From positions 1,798,001 through 1,862,000 of the forward strand of contig NZ_CP078091.1 in the NCBI RefSeq assembly GCF_025917005.1: 64,000 nt of DNA, read 5' to 3'. Of the stretch, positions 35,017-42,720 are shown piece by piece. A program made the translations under genes and the position numbers. The notes below the pieces were generated by a model. It worked only from the letters and a program-made list of their open reading frames with translations, was not told the DNA's origin and made no database searches. Source of the stretch: Porphyrobacter sp. ULC335 (lineage in GTDB: Bacteria > Pseudomonadota > Alphaproteobacteria > Sphingomonadales > Sphingomonadaceae). Position 1 is the stretch's first letter, and every line of letters starts with the position of its first letter.

Positions 35017-35721
35017 TTGCGTAAACTCGGGATCATCGGCGGCATGAGCTGGGTGTCGACCGCGACCTATTATGATCGCATCAACCGCATCGTCCAGAAA
35101 CGCGCCGCACCGATGGCGAGCGCCCCGCTGCTGATCGAAAGCCTCGATTTCTGCCAGCTTTATGCCTTGGTGGAAGAGCGTGACTGGCAGCGTGCGGCCA
35201 GCGTTCTGATTGATAGCGCCCGGCGGCTTGAAGGGGCAGGGGCCGAAGGCCTGATCATCGGCGCCAATTCGATGCACCGTCTTCATGACGATGTCGCCGC
35301 ATCGGTGAACATTCCGATCCTGCATATCGCGGAATATGTCGGGCTCGCCATGAAGCGCGCCGGCAAGACCAGTGCCGCACTGCTCGGCACCCGCAATGTC
35401 ATGACCGAAAGTTTCTACCGCAAGCGTCTGGTCGCCCATGGCATCGATCTGCTGCCGCCCAACCTTGCCTATGTCGAGATGCTCGACCGGATCATCTATG
35501 ACGAGCTGATGGTTGGCAAAGTCACGCGTGAGGCGGAGCGGACGCTGAAGACAATTATCACCAACACCGCTCAGGAAGGGGCCGAGGCAGTGGTGCTGGC
35601 CTGCACCGAGCTTGATCTGGTGGTGGACGTTGATGCCAACGTTCTTCCGATCTTCGACAGCACACGCATTCATTGCGAGGCCGCTGCGGACTGGATTCTT
35701 GAGCAGGAAGTCGTGAATTAG
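35017..35721 (+). CDS. Aspartate/glutamate racemase-family protein with changed first active-site residue
   Basis: A 234-residue protein of the Asp/Glu racemase superfamily: RKLGIIGGMSWVSTATYY at the start, IGANSMHRL near 81-89, and VVLACTELDL near 192-201. The usual catalytic pair is Cys/Cys, or Thr83/Cys197 in the E. coli YgeA type; here position 83 is Ala while Cys196 remains. It may be a one-base racemase, lyase or isomerase. Start TTG 35017 is set by AAGGGG seven bases upstream and by the family N-terminus. Confidence 0.85.
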   Translation: MRKLGIIGGMSWVSTATYYDRINRIVQKRAAPMASAPLLIESLDFCQLYALVEERDWQRAASVLIDSARRLEGAGAEGLIIGANSMHRLHDDVAASVNIPILHIAEYVGLAMKRAGKTSAALLGTRNVMTESFYRKRLVAHGIDLLPPNLAYVEMLDRIIYDELMVGKVTREAERTLKTIITNTAQEGAEAVVLACTELDLVVDVDANVLPIFDSTRIHCEAAADWILEQEVVN

Positions 35722-36019
35722 CCCTCCTCTCGTCCGCTCGGGCGGGCGTCTTGCCGCATTGCAGCATTGCACGGGGTGCAACAGACGATCTTTGCACCTA
35801 TCTCGCCCGCGGATTTTGTCACGGAAACGATAAAGGCATAATCCGGGTCTTCGGGTCGCACCGACAGGCCCTTGGGGCCGCCTTCCTCCCCCCCAATCAC
35901 CGGAGGGCGGCCCCATAATTTCCTCAGCCGATCCTGATGCTATCCTGCCGAATTATGTGGTGTTCCCGACCCGTTCCGGTTGAGAAGCGCGGCCTGCTCG
36001 CCTAATCGCCGGAACCGTG
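35722..36019. other. Intergenic region between racemase-like gene and dgt, with inverted repeat
   Basis: A 298-base gap. It contains a perfect 9-bp inverted repeat, ggggccgcc at 35874-35882 and ggcggcccc at 35906-35914, with a C-rich loop, possibly a terminator. A minus-strand frame of 60 codons at 35718-35900 has moderately coding-like codons and overlaps the racemase stop, but no ribosome-binding site, so it is not called. Confidence 0.45.
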
Positions 36020-37183
36020 ATGAACCGCGCCATCTATGCTGCTGATCCTGAGGCCCACGGGCCGCGTGAGTTCGGCGGTGCCTCCGGGGGCGAACGCCGC
36101 GGCCCGCGTAGCGCCTTCCAGCGTGACCGTGACCGGATCGTCCATTCGATGAGTTTCCGGAGGCTGAAATCAAAAACGCAGGTGTTCATTGCACCTGACG
36201 GCGATCATTATCGCACCAGGCTCACCCACAGTCTCGAAGTTGCGCAGATCGGCCGGGTGATCGCCCGCGCACTCGCGCTCGATGAGGATCTGACCGAGGC
36301 GCTTTGCCTCGCGCATGATCTGGGCCATCCCCCATTCGGCCACGCGGGGGAGGCTGCACTTTCAGACGCGATGGATCGGCATGGCGGCTTTGATCACAAT
36401 GCGCAGGCGCTGCGTACGGTGATGCGGATCGAGTGCCCCTATCCGGAATATGACGGCCTCAACCTCACATGGGATCTGCTCGAAGGCCTCGCCAAGCACA
36501 ATGGCCCGGTCACCGCGCCGAATTGGGCGCTGGCCGAACTTGATCATGCTTTCCCGTTGATGCTTGGCACATGGCCATCGCTCGAGGCGCAGGTGGCGGC
36601 GGTGGCCGATGACATCGCCTACGACAACCACGACATCGACGATGGCTTGCGTGCGGGGTTTCTCCAGCTTGACGATCTTCTCACGCTCGATTTCCTCGCA
36701 GACCAGTGGCGGACGGTCGAAAAACGCTTTCCCCATGCCCCGCGTGAGCGTCTGCTGCGCGAAATGATACGCGACCAGATCGGGATGATGGTGAACGACG
36801 TGATCGACCACACTTCGGCGCAGGTTAAAGGCCTGCGTTCGGTCAGTGATGTGCGTGAAGCAGGGCGGCAACTCGCGGGCTTCTCGCCAGCGATGGCCGC
36901 GCAGGAGCGGCGGCTGAAGGCCTTCATGTACGAACGCCTCTATTACCACGCCGAACAGGTCTCGGCAGCCGAGCGTGCGCGTGATGTGGTCGCTCGGCTG
37001 TTCGCTGCCTACGCGCAGGACGCCCGCCTGATGCCCGCCGACTGGCAGGCGCGCCTGCCCGATCGCGAACCGCACCGCGCGCGGGTGATCGCTGATTTCA
37101 TCGCTGGGATGAGCGACCGGTTTGCCATGCAGTCAGTAAGCCAGATCTACGGCGAGCGGCCGTCGGGGCTGATCAATGTATGA
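36020..37183 (+). CDS. dgt: Deoxyguanosinetriphosphate triphosphohydrolase-like protein
   Basis: A 387-residue HD-domain dNTPase that splits dGTP into deoxyguanosine and triphosphate. Metal-binding His/Asp are in RTRLTHSLEVAQIGR and LCLAHDLGHPPFGHAGE, with DDIAYDNHDIDD later. The N-terminal SMSFRRLKSKTQVF is family typical. GTG at 36017 is an alternative start adjacent to the ATG used. It heads a run of overlapping genes toward 38344. Confidence 0.92.
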   Translation: MNRAIYAADPEAHGPREFGGASGGERRGPRSAFQRDRDRIVHSMSFRRLKSKTQVFIAPDGDHYRTRLTHSLEVAQIGRVIARALALDEDLTEALCLAHDLGHPPFGHAGEAALSDAMDRHGGFDHNAQALRTVMRIECPYPEYDGLNLTWDLLEGLAKHNGPVTAPNWALAELDHAFPLMLGTWPSLEAQVAAVADDIAYDNHDIDDGLRAGFLQLDDLLTLDFLADQWRTVEKRFPHAPRERLLREMIRDQIGMMVNDVIDHTSAQVKGLRSVSDVREAGRQLAGFSPAMAAQERRLKAFMYERLYYHAEQVSAAERARDVVARLFAAYAQDARLMPADWQARLPDREPHRARVIADFIAGMSDRFAMQSVSQIYGERPSGLINV

Positions 37184-37898
37184 GCCGCGGGTGAGCGGAC
37201 CTGTGCGTATCGCGCTGGTCGGGGCGACCGGGCTCGTGGGACGTCGGGTGATCGAGATTGCCAGCGCGGGCGATGATGTCCGCATCCTCGGCATTGCCCG
37301 GCGCGAGGCACCGCTGCCGCCCGCTGCGCGGATGGAAATGTTCGTGTCTGAACCGGACAAGTGGGGCGATGTGCTCGATGCGGTGCGCCCGCGGGCGCTG
37401 ATTTGCGCATTGGGCACAACCTGGAAGAAGGCAGGGCGCGACGAAGCGGCGTTCCGGGCGGTAGACCATGATCTGGTGCTCGCCACCGCAGAGGCCGCCA
37501 AGCGGGCCGGTGTTCCCAATATGGTGATGGTCAGTGCTGCGGGTGCCGACGCCCGGTCCAAAAGCTTCTACATGCGTGTGAAGGGCGAGACCGAGGACGC
37601 GCTGTCACGGATCGGCTTCAAGCGCCTGGACATCCTGCACCCCGGCTTGCTGCGCGGTGAGCGTCAGGGCGATTTGCGCTTTGCAGAGCGCGCCGCGCTG
37701 ATCGCCGCACCGCTGATCGATCCGCTGCTGACGGGTTCGTGGGAACGCTATCGCTCGATCGACGCAGGGCTGGTGGCCGAGGCCGCGCTCGGCCTTGCGC
37801 TACGCCGGGCAGGCGGGCGCTTCACCCACGACAACGAGGCGATGCGGCGCGCTGCACGCGAATGGCGCCGCGTTGGCGAGACCGGAGATGCGGCATGA
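37176..37898 (+). CDS. NAD(P)-binding Rossmann protein (atypical SDR, HTATIP2-like)
   Basis: A 240-residue Rossmann-fold protein beginning after a short lead with VRIALVGATGLVGRRVIE, the TGxxGxxG pattern of atypical SDRs. MVSAAGADARSKSFYMRVKG resembles the HTATIP2/NmrA-like group (Ser and Tyr-x3-Lys-like YMRVK). DILHPGLLRGER follows. Catalytic role is unknown. It overlaps dgt by eight bases and the ABA4-like gene by four, so it is co-translated. Confidence 0.85.
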   Translation: MYEPRVSGPVRIALVGATGLVGRRVIEIASAGDDVRILGIARREAPLPPAARMEMFVSEPDKWGDVLDAVRPRALICALGTTWKKAGRDEAAFRAVDHDLVLATAEAAKRAGVPNMVMVSAAGADARSKSFYMRVKGETEDALSRIGFKRLDILHPGLLRGERQGDLRFAERAALIAAPLIDPLLTGSWERYRSIDAGLVAEAALGLALRRAGGRFTHDNEAMRRAAREWRRVGETGDAA

Positions 37899-38344
37899 GC
37901 TGGGCATTCATTTTCAGTGCGGTGAATATGCTGGCACTGGTCGGGTGGGTCGCGCTGATCCTCCTGCCGCGTTGGCCGGCGCTGCTTTCGGCGGTGTTAT
38001 ACTTGGGCGTGGGCCTGTTGTGCCTGGTCTACGCCGCCGGGCTGATCGGGGTGGTGAGCGGACTCATCCCCAATCCGGGCGGCGGCGGAGCCGACTTTTC
38101 GACCATCGCGGGTGTGCGGGCGATCTTTGCCAGCGACGCAGGGGTGACAATCGGCTGGACGCATTACCTCGCCTTCGACCTGTTCGTCGGCCTGTGGATC
38201 TCACGCGATGGGGATGCGAAGAACATCTCGCGGTTTATTCAGGCGCCCGTGCTTTTCGCCACGCTTATGGCCGGACCCTTGGGACTTGGCATATGGCTTC
38301 TGCTCCGTGAGCCCGCAGCGCGCAGGCAAGGGCGGTTTCGCTAA
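37895..38344 (+). CDS. ABA4-like membrane protein
   Basis: A 149-residue integral membrane protein with four hydrophobic helices. The segment AGVTIGWTHYLAFDLFVGLW near the middle and AGPLGLGIWLLLREP at the end are the hallmark of the ABA4-like (DUF4281) family. Plant ABA4 is needed for neoxanthin formation; bacterial members occur in carotenoid producers such as Erythrobacteraceae. No carotenoid gene is adjacent. ATG overlaps the upstream stop. Confidence 0.85.
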   Translation: MSWAFIFSAVNMLALVGWVALILLPRWPALLSAVLYLGVGLLCLVYAAGLIGVVSGLIPNPGGGGADFSTIAGVRAIFASDAGVTIGWTHYLAFDLFVGLWISRDGDAKNISRFIQAPVLFATLMAGPLGLGIWLLLREPAARRQGRFR

Positions 38345-38415
38345 AACGCGGCTGGACCGGCGCAGGGCAATGCGCTTAACCTCTCTCCACACGGCTTTTG
38401 GGAGAGAGCAGCGCC

Positions 38416-39978
38416 ATGGCGAGAAACGCCTATCATGACTTTTCGACCTTCGATGAAATCCTGCACTTCTGGGCGAGGGAGCGGCCCGAAGGTCCGGCTT
38501 TCGATCAGGACGGGCGGATTACGACCTATGCCGGGGCTGATGTTCTTACCCGCCAATTGATCGCGCTGATGCAATCCCGCGGGATTGCCGCAGGTGACCG
38601 GATCGCATGGCTTGGAAAGAACCGCGATACCTATTTCCTGCTCTATATTGCTGCGGCGCGGATGGGGGCGGTGATGGTGCCGATCGGCTGGCGTCTCGCC
38701 CCGCGCGAGATCGCCTATATCCTCACCGACACCGAAGCGAAGCTGCTGTTTGCCGACGCCGACTTCATCGACACGGCGCACGCCGTTGCGGGCGAAGTTC
38801 CCGCCAATCCCGAAGTGATCGAGGCCGAAGCGGCGCGGACGGCTGCGGCAGGCTTCGAGCCAGCGGACTACACGCCGCCCGGCCCGCATGACCCGGTGCT
38901 GCAACTCTACACCTCGGGCACGACCGGCAATCCCAAGGGGGCGATGCTTTCGAACACCAACCTGTTGGGCCTGCGCAATCCAGGGAACGAAGCAGGGCTG
39001 GATTTCCAGTTCTACGAAGCGAATGACTGCATGCTTGTCGCCATGCCGTGCGCGCATATTGGCGGTACGGGGCTGGTGAACATTGCCGTTGCCAACGGCG
39101 TGCGTTCGCTGGTGCAGGCCGAGTTTTCGCCGGTCGGTGTGCTCGAAGCGATCGAAGCAGGCGCGACGCATATGTTCATCGTGCCGGCCGCGCTCCAGAT
39201 GGTAGTGCAGCACCCGCGTGCGGCCACCACCGATTTCAGCAACCTCAAATACCTGATGTATGGCGCCGCGCCAATGCCCTTGGAATTGCTGAAGGAAGCG
39301 GTGCGGACCATGCCGACCACCAAGTTCCTGCAAGCTTACGGGATGACGGAGACGAGTGGGACGATCTCGATCCTGCCGCCCGAGGATCACAGCCTTGAAG
39401 GCAACCAGCGCATGCGCTCGGCGGGCAAGGCCTGCCCTGCGGTCGAGATCGAAGTCCGGGGAAGCGACAACGTCGAAGTGCCGCGCGGTGAGATCGGTGA
39501 GGTGTGCATTCGCTCGCCTTCGAACACCGCAGGTTACTGGAAGCTGCCCGAAGCCACTGCGAAAACCATTGATCCCGATGGCTGGCTCCACACCGGCGAT
39601 GCGGGCGTGATGGACGCGGACGGCTACGTCTACATCCAGGACCGCATCAAGGACATGATCATCTCCGGGGGCGAGAACGTATATCCCGCTGAGGTCGAAA
39701 GCGCGATCTACGGCCACCCTGCCATCGCCGAGGTTGCGGTGATCGGTGTGCCGAGCGCCAAGTGGGGCGAGGAGGTGAAGGCCTGCGTCGTCGCTAAGCC
39801 GGGCTGCGAGGTGGATGAAGCCGACGTCATCGCCTGGGCGCGCGAGCGGATCGCGGCGTTCAAGGCACCCAAGAGCGTCGATGTCATCCCGCTGATGCCA
39901 CGCAATGCCTCTGGCAAGATCCTGCGCCGCGAACTGCGCGCGCCCTATTGGGAGGGGCAGGAGCGGCAGGTGTCGTGA
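38416..39978 (+). CDS. AMP-dependent acyl-CoA synthetase/ligase
   Basis: A 520-residue ANL-superfamily enzyme that adenylates a carboxylic acid and transfers it to CoA. The P-loop is LYTSGTTGNPKGA, motif A5 is QAYGMTETSG, A8 is DRIKDMIISGGENVYPAEVE, and the C-terminal Lys is in PRNASGKILRREL. It fits FadD-like medium/long-chain ligases; exact substrate unknown. GGGAGAGAG eight bases upstream of ATG 38416 decides the start over 38398. Downstream stop overlaps the next ATG. Confidence 0.92.
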   Translation: MARNAYHDFSTFDEILHFWARERPEGPAFDQDGRITTYAGADVLTRQLIALMQSRGIAAGDRIAWLGKNRDTYFLLYIAAARMGAVMVPIGWRLAPREIAYILTDTEAKLLFADADFIDTAHAVAGEVPANPEVIEAEAARTAAAGFEPADYTPPGPHDPVLQLYTSGTTGNPKGAMLSNTNLLGLRNPGNEAGLDFQFYEANDCMLVAMPCAHIGGTGLVNIAVANGVRSLVQAEFSPVGVLEAIEAGATHMFIVPAALQMVVQHPRAATTDFSNLKYLMYGAAPMPLELLKEAVRTMPTTKFLQAYGMTETSGTISILPPEDHSLEGNQRMRSAGKACPAVEIEVRGSDNVEVPRGEIGEVCIRSPSNTAGYWKLPEATAKTIDPDGWLHTGDAGVMDADGYVYIQDRIKDMIISGGENVYPAEVESAIYGHPAIAEVAVIGVPSAKWGEEVKACVVAKPGCEVDEADVIAWARERIAAFKAPKSVDVIPLMPRNASGKILRRELRAPYWEGQERQVS

Positions 39979-40352
39979 TGCTTGAAGCGCTTATGCTGAT
40001 TATTGCGACCGAGGGAGATGTCATGCCGTTCGATCCCGTCGAGGATGGTGTTCGCAAGATCGCCGAGATCAGCCGGCACTACGCCGGACAGGATTGCCCG
40101 GTCGTGCGTTTCGAGGCCCGCAGTTCCTATGGCTTTTCAAAGTATGAGTTTTTCTGCGTGAAGGACGGCGAGAAGGGGCAGAGCTTTTTTGCAACACGAG
40201 AGGACAGGAGCGAGATTTCAAAACTGCTCGAAAGGATCTGGATCGCCACGCGTGACAGGGACCGGGGCGGCGGGGTCGTCGTCTCAGTCGATGCAGAGCT
40301 TGCCGGTCAGGGAAGTTTTTCGGTGACTTTCCCCCTCGAGAGTGAAGTTTGA
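39978..40352 (+). CDS. Hypothetical 124-residue protein between ligase and DUF938 genes
   Basis: Not recognised. A soluble, mixed alpha/beta-looking protein with DPVEDGVRKIAEISRHY and SSYGFSKYEFFCVKDGEKG; no signal peptide in the later-start version. ATG 39978 overlaps the ligase stop; ATG 40023 is an alternative that removes a hydrophobic lead. It overlaps the DUF938 start by four bases, so the three genes form one operon. Confidence 0.65.
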   Translation: MLEALMLIIATEGDVMPFDPVEDGVRKIAEISRHYAGQDCPVVRFEARSSYGFSKYEFFCVKDGEKGQSFFATREDRSEISKLLERIWIATRDRDRGGGVVVSVDAELAGQGSFSVTFPLESEV

Positions 40353-40948
40353 AACAGCACGCCCCCGCCACCGAACGCAACCGGGGCCCCATCGCCGAAG
40401 TGCTGTCGCGCGAACTGCCAGCCAGCGGCACAGTACTCGAAATTGCAGCGGGGACGGGGGAGCACGCTGTGTTTTTCGCCGGGCGCTTTTCCGGGCTAGG
40501 GTGGCAACCCACCGATCCCTCGCCGGAAGCTTTGGCGTCGATTGCAGCCTACCGCGACGAATATGCTGGCGGGAATCTGGCCGAACCGCTCCTGCTTGAC
40601 GCGGCGGAGCCAGATCGTTGGCCGGTTGTCGCAGCGGCCGCAATTCTGTGCATCAACATGGTCCACATCAGCCCTTGGCAGGCGACCGAAGGGCTTTTCC
40701 ATGGTGCCGCCCGGCTATTGGCCGGCACCGGCGGGCCGTTGATCCTTTATGGACCCTATATCGAGCAAGGGGTGGAAACCGCGCCGTCGAACCTCGATTT
40801 CGACGCCAGCCTGAAGGCCCGCAATCCGGCGTGGGGCTTGCGCGCTGCCGATGCGCTTGACGCTCTTGCAGATCAGCACGGGTTGAGGCGGACAGCGCGA
40901 TATGCGTTGCCCGCCAACAACATCATGCTGATTTATAGGATTATTTAG
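40349..40948 (+). CDS. DUF938 class I SAM-dependent methyltransferase-like protein
   Basis: A 199-residue Rossmann methyltransferase-like protein of the DUF938 family: APATERNRGPIAEVL, AdoMet motif VLEIAAGTGEHAVFFA, NMVHISPWQATEGLF, LILYGPYIEQG and RNPAWGLRAADAL. Target unknown. Start is TTG at 40349, overlapping the upstream stop. Its stop converges on an entericidin-like gene with overlapping stop codons. Confidence 0.88.
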   Translation: MKQHAPATERNRGPIAEVLSRELPASGTVLEIAAGTGEHAVFFAGRFSGLGWQPTDPSPEALASIAAYRDEYAGGNLAEPLLLDAAEPDRWPVVAAAAILCINMVHISPWQATEGLFHGAARLLAGTGGPLILYGPYIEQGVETAPSNLDFDASLKARNPAWGLRAADALDALADQHGLRRTARYALPANNIMLIYRII

Positions 40949-41076
40949 TCGATTGCGCGCTTGCCGGCCTGACCGACCGACTTGATATCGTCACCAATGC
41001 CGTCAACCGTGTTGCAGGCAGTGGCGGTCAGCGCGAGAGCGGTGAGGGCAGCGGCGGTCAGAACTTTGCGAATCAT
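40945..41076 (-). CDS. Entericidin A/B-like lipoprotein 1
   Basis: A 43-residue lipoprotein precursor: MIRKVLTAAALTALALTATACNTVDGIGDD, lipidated Cys at position 21, then a short polar tail (DIKSVGQAGKRAID). The pattern CNTV-x-G-x-GxDI(K) is the entericidin A/B signature. Entericidins are small membrane lipoproteins first described as an antidote/toxin pair. This gene is shorter than usual cut-offs. A paralogue lies 100 bases upstream on the same strand. Confidence 0.85.
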   Translation of the reverse strand: MIRKVLTAAALTALALTATACNTVDGIGDDIKSVGQAGKRAID

Positions 41077-41176
41077 CAGGCAGGTCCTTTTGGTCAATCT
41101 CGATGGATCAACGCATGGCCCTGCCTGATAAATCCTGACAATGCGGTGAATCGCCGCGCCTGTCGGACGAGCGGGG

Positions 41177-41308
41177 TCAGATCTCTTTCTTCACCTCGCG
41201 CGAGGCCGACTTCAGATCGTCGCCCGCGCCATCGACAGTGTTGCACGCAGTAGTGGTGAGCGCGAGAGCGGAGAAGGCGATGGCGGCAATCAGATTTCGA
41301 GTGGACAT
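41177..41308 (-). CDS. Entericidin A/B-like lipoprotein 2
   Basis: A second 43-residue precursor in the same orientation: signal LIAAIAFSALALTTTACNTVD, Cys22 as the lipid site, mature GAGDDLKSASREVKKEI. It resembles its neighbour closely through the lipobox and CNTVDGxGDD-K, but has a more charged tail. GGAGCC just upstream of the ATG is a weak ribosome-binding site. Possibly one of the pair antagonises the other, as EcnA/EcnB do; this is inference. Confidence 0.85.
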   Translation of the reverse strand: MSTRNLIAAIAFSALALTTTACNTVDGAGDDLKSASREVKKEI

Positions 41309-41356
41309 GATAGGTGGCTCCTTCGGGGTGATCCCCGCGTGAGCAACCTGACCTAA

Positions 41357-41382
41357 CCAACGGAAGGTCCATCATCCGTTGG
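41357..41382 (-). terminator. Hairpin after the EamA transporter gene
   Basis: An 8-bp perfect stem (ccaacgga/tccgttgg, 41357-41364 and 41375-41382) with a ten-base loop lies immediately beyond the stop of the minus-strand transporter gene. It has no T tract, so termination is only suggested. Confidence 0.45.
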
Positions 41383-41383
41383 A

Positions 41384-42295
41384 CTATTCGCCAGAGTGCA
41401 CTCGGGATCGGGCGAGCTGCCGCTCCCGCCACGCGATCAGCAGTCCGGCCCCGATGATCAGTGGTGCTCCCAGCCACAGGCTCGCGGGCGCGGCGCGGTC
41501 GAAAATGTAGAAGCCGTAGAAGCTTGCCCACAGCAGCGCGGTATAATCCATCAGCAGGATAACTGCGGCCGATCCGAACCTTAGCGAGGTTGTCAGCAGC
41601 ATCTGTGCCGCCGCGCCAACAAGCCCCATTCCGAGGATCAGTGCCCAGGTGACCGGATCATGCGCCGCCGCGACAAAGGGTAGGGCGATCGCGGCCACGG
41701 GCATGCTCAGTGCGGCGAACCAGAAGACGATGCTCCACGGATTTTCGGTGGTGTTGAGGTCCTGGATCTGGAAGCTGATGAACGCGACCATCAAGGGTGC
41801 GACAAGGCCCACGGCTATGCCCGCCAGCGTCACACCCTCGTGAAGGCCGGAGAAAGGCTGCATCACCACGATCACCCCGGCAAAGCCAATGGCCACTGCG
41901 CTCCACCGGTAGGGGCCGATCCGCTCCCGGAACAAGGCAATGGCGATCAGCACCGCAAAGATGGGCGCGGTGAAGCCGAGCGTGGTGGCCTCTGCAAGCG
42001 GAAGCAGTAGCACTGCGCCGTAGGTGAAGATCATCCCGAATAGCCCGCTTGCCGCGCGCCGCGCATGGGCTGGAAGGCGCTTCGTCCGGAGCAGAGCAAG
42101 CCGACCGGTGAGTGCAAGGCCGCCCCCGAGCAGCACCATGGTGAGCAGCTGACGCCAGAAGATAAGTTCCATCAGGTGCGCGCCGCGAGTCCCGGCGAGT
42201 TTGACCAGCATCCCCATCGTCGCCAGCGCCAAGGCAGCGAGCAGCCGCACGAATAGCGCGAGCAAGGGCCGGGGGCGAGCGATCGAGCCATCCAT
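41384..42295 (-). CDS. DMT/EamA family transporter
   Basis: A 303-residue inner-membrane protein with about ten helices arranged as two EamA repeats: first half LLAALALATMGMLVKLAG to PLAEATTLGFTAPIF, second half from VTLAGIAVGLVAPLMVAF to WASFYGFYIFDR. The motif FTAPIFAVLIAIALFRERI is typical of drug/metabolite exporters. Substrate unknown. A basic tail ends the protein. It is divergent from the small membrane gene at 42361. Confidence 0.9.
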   Translation of the reverse strand: MDGSIARPRPLLALFVRLLAALALATMGMLVKLAGTRGAHLMELIFWRQLLTMVLLGGGLALTGRLALLRTKRLPAHARRAASGLFGMIFTYGAVLLLPLAEATTLGFTAPIFAVLIAIALFRERIGPYRWSAVAIGFAGVIVVMQPFSGLHEGVTLAGIAVGLVAPLMVAFISFQIQDLNTTENPWSIVFWFAALSMPVAAIALPFVAAAHDPVTWALILGMGLVGAAAQMLLTTSLRFGSAAVILLMDYTALLWASFYGFYIFDRAAPASLWLGAPLIIGAGLLIAWRERQLARSRVHSGE

Positions 42296-42360
42296 CGCGC
42301 GAAGGCTTGGCCGAGGCGCCGGGATTGCGCAAGCTGCGCCTCATCCTACATGGGGCCGCG

Positions 42361-42603
42361 ATGGATGTGATTGCACAAATCGAACTGCTCAGTGACGCCG
42401 CGCAGTTGGCGCTGGTCGGAGGATTGTTCTGGCTCTTCGCCGGCTTTGCGGCAGTCATGGAGCGTCGCCGCAACAAAACGCGCGATCTGGCGCGGCTTGA
42501 ACAGGTCGGGTGGGTGCCGTGGACCGGGTTGTTTATGCTCGCGGCAATGCTTGGCGGCGGGTGCCTCGCCATGAGCCTGCCCGTTGTGCTCGGGGGATTG
42601 TAA
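42361..42603 (+). CDS. Small two-helix membrane protein, unknown
   Basis: An 80-residue protein with hydrophobic helices at about 13-32 and 56-76 and a basic central loop (MERRRNKTRDLARLE). An upstream in-frame start at 42307 would add 18 residues. No family is recognised. Divergent from the EamA transporter, convergent to cpaF. Confidence 0.6.
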   Translation: MDVIAQIELLSDAAQLALVGGLFWLFAGFAAVMERRRNKTRDLARLEQVGWVPWTGLFMLAAMLGGGCLAMSLPVVLGGL

Positions 42604-42684
42604 GCCGCATCGGCCCAATTCCAGGCGCCAATACGACGCCGCAGGCGACGCAAGGCCGAGCGGCCGCCGGCCGGTTAGGCCGCA

Positions 42685-42710
42685 GCTATCGGACCGGAGG
42701 GGCCGATAGC
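42685..42710. terminator. Hairpin between convergent genes
   Basis: An 8-bp perfect stem, gctatcgg/ccgatagc (42685-42692 and 42703-42710), lies between the ends of the small membrane gene and cpaF, placed to act in both directions. No T tract is seen. Confidence 0.45.
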
Positions 42711-42720
42711 GCCCGCCTCG

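Noticed and set aside
35718..35900. 60-codon minus-strand frame after the racemase-like gene
   Set aside because: Codon pattern is somewhat coding-like and the stop overlaps the convergent stop, but no ribosome-binding site and no recognised family; left as intergenic.
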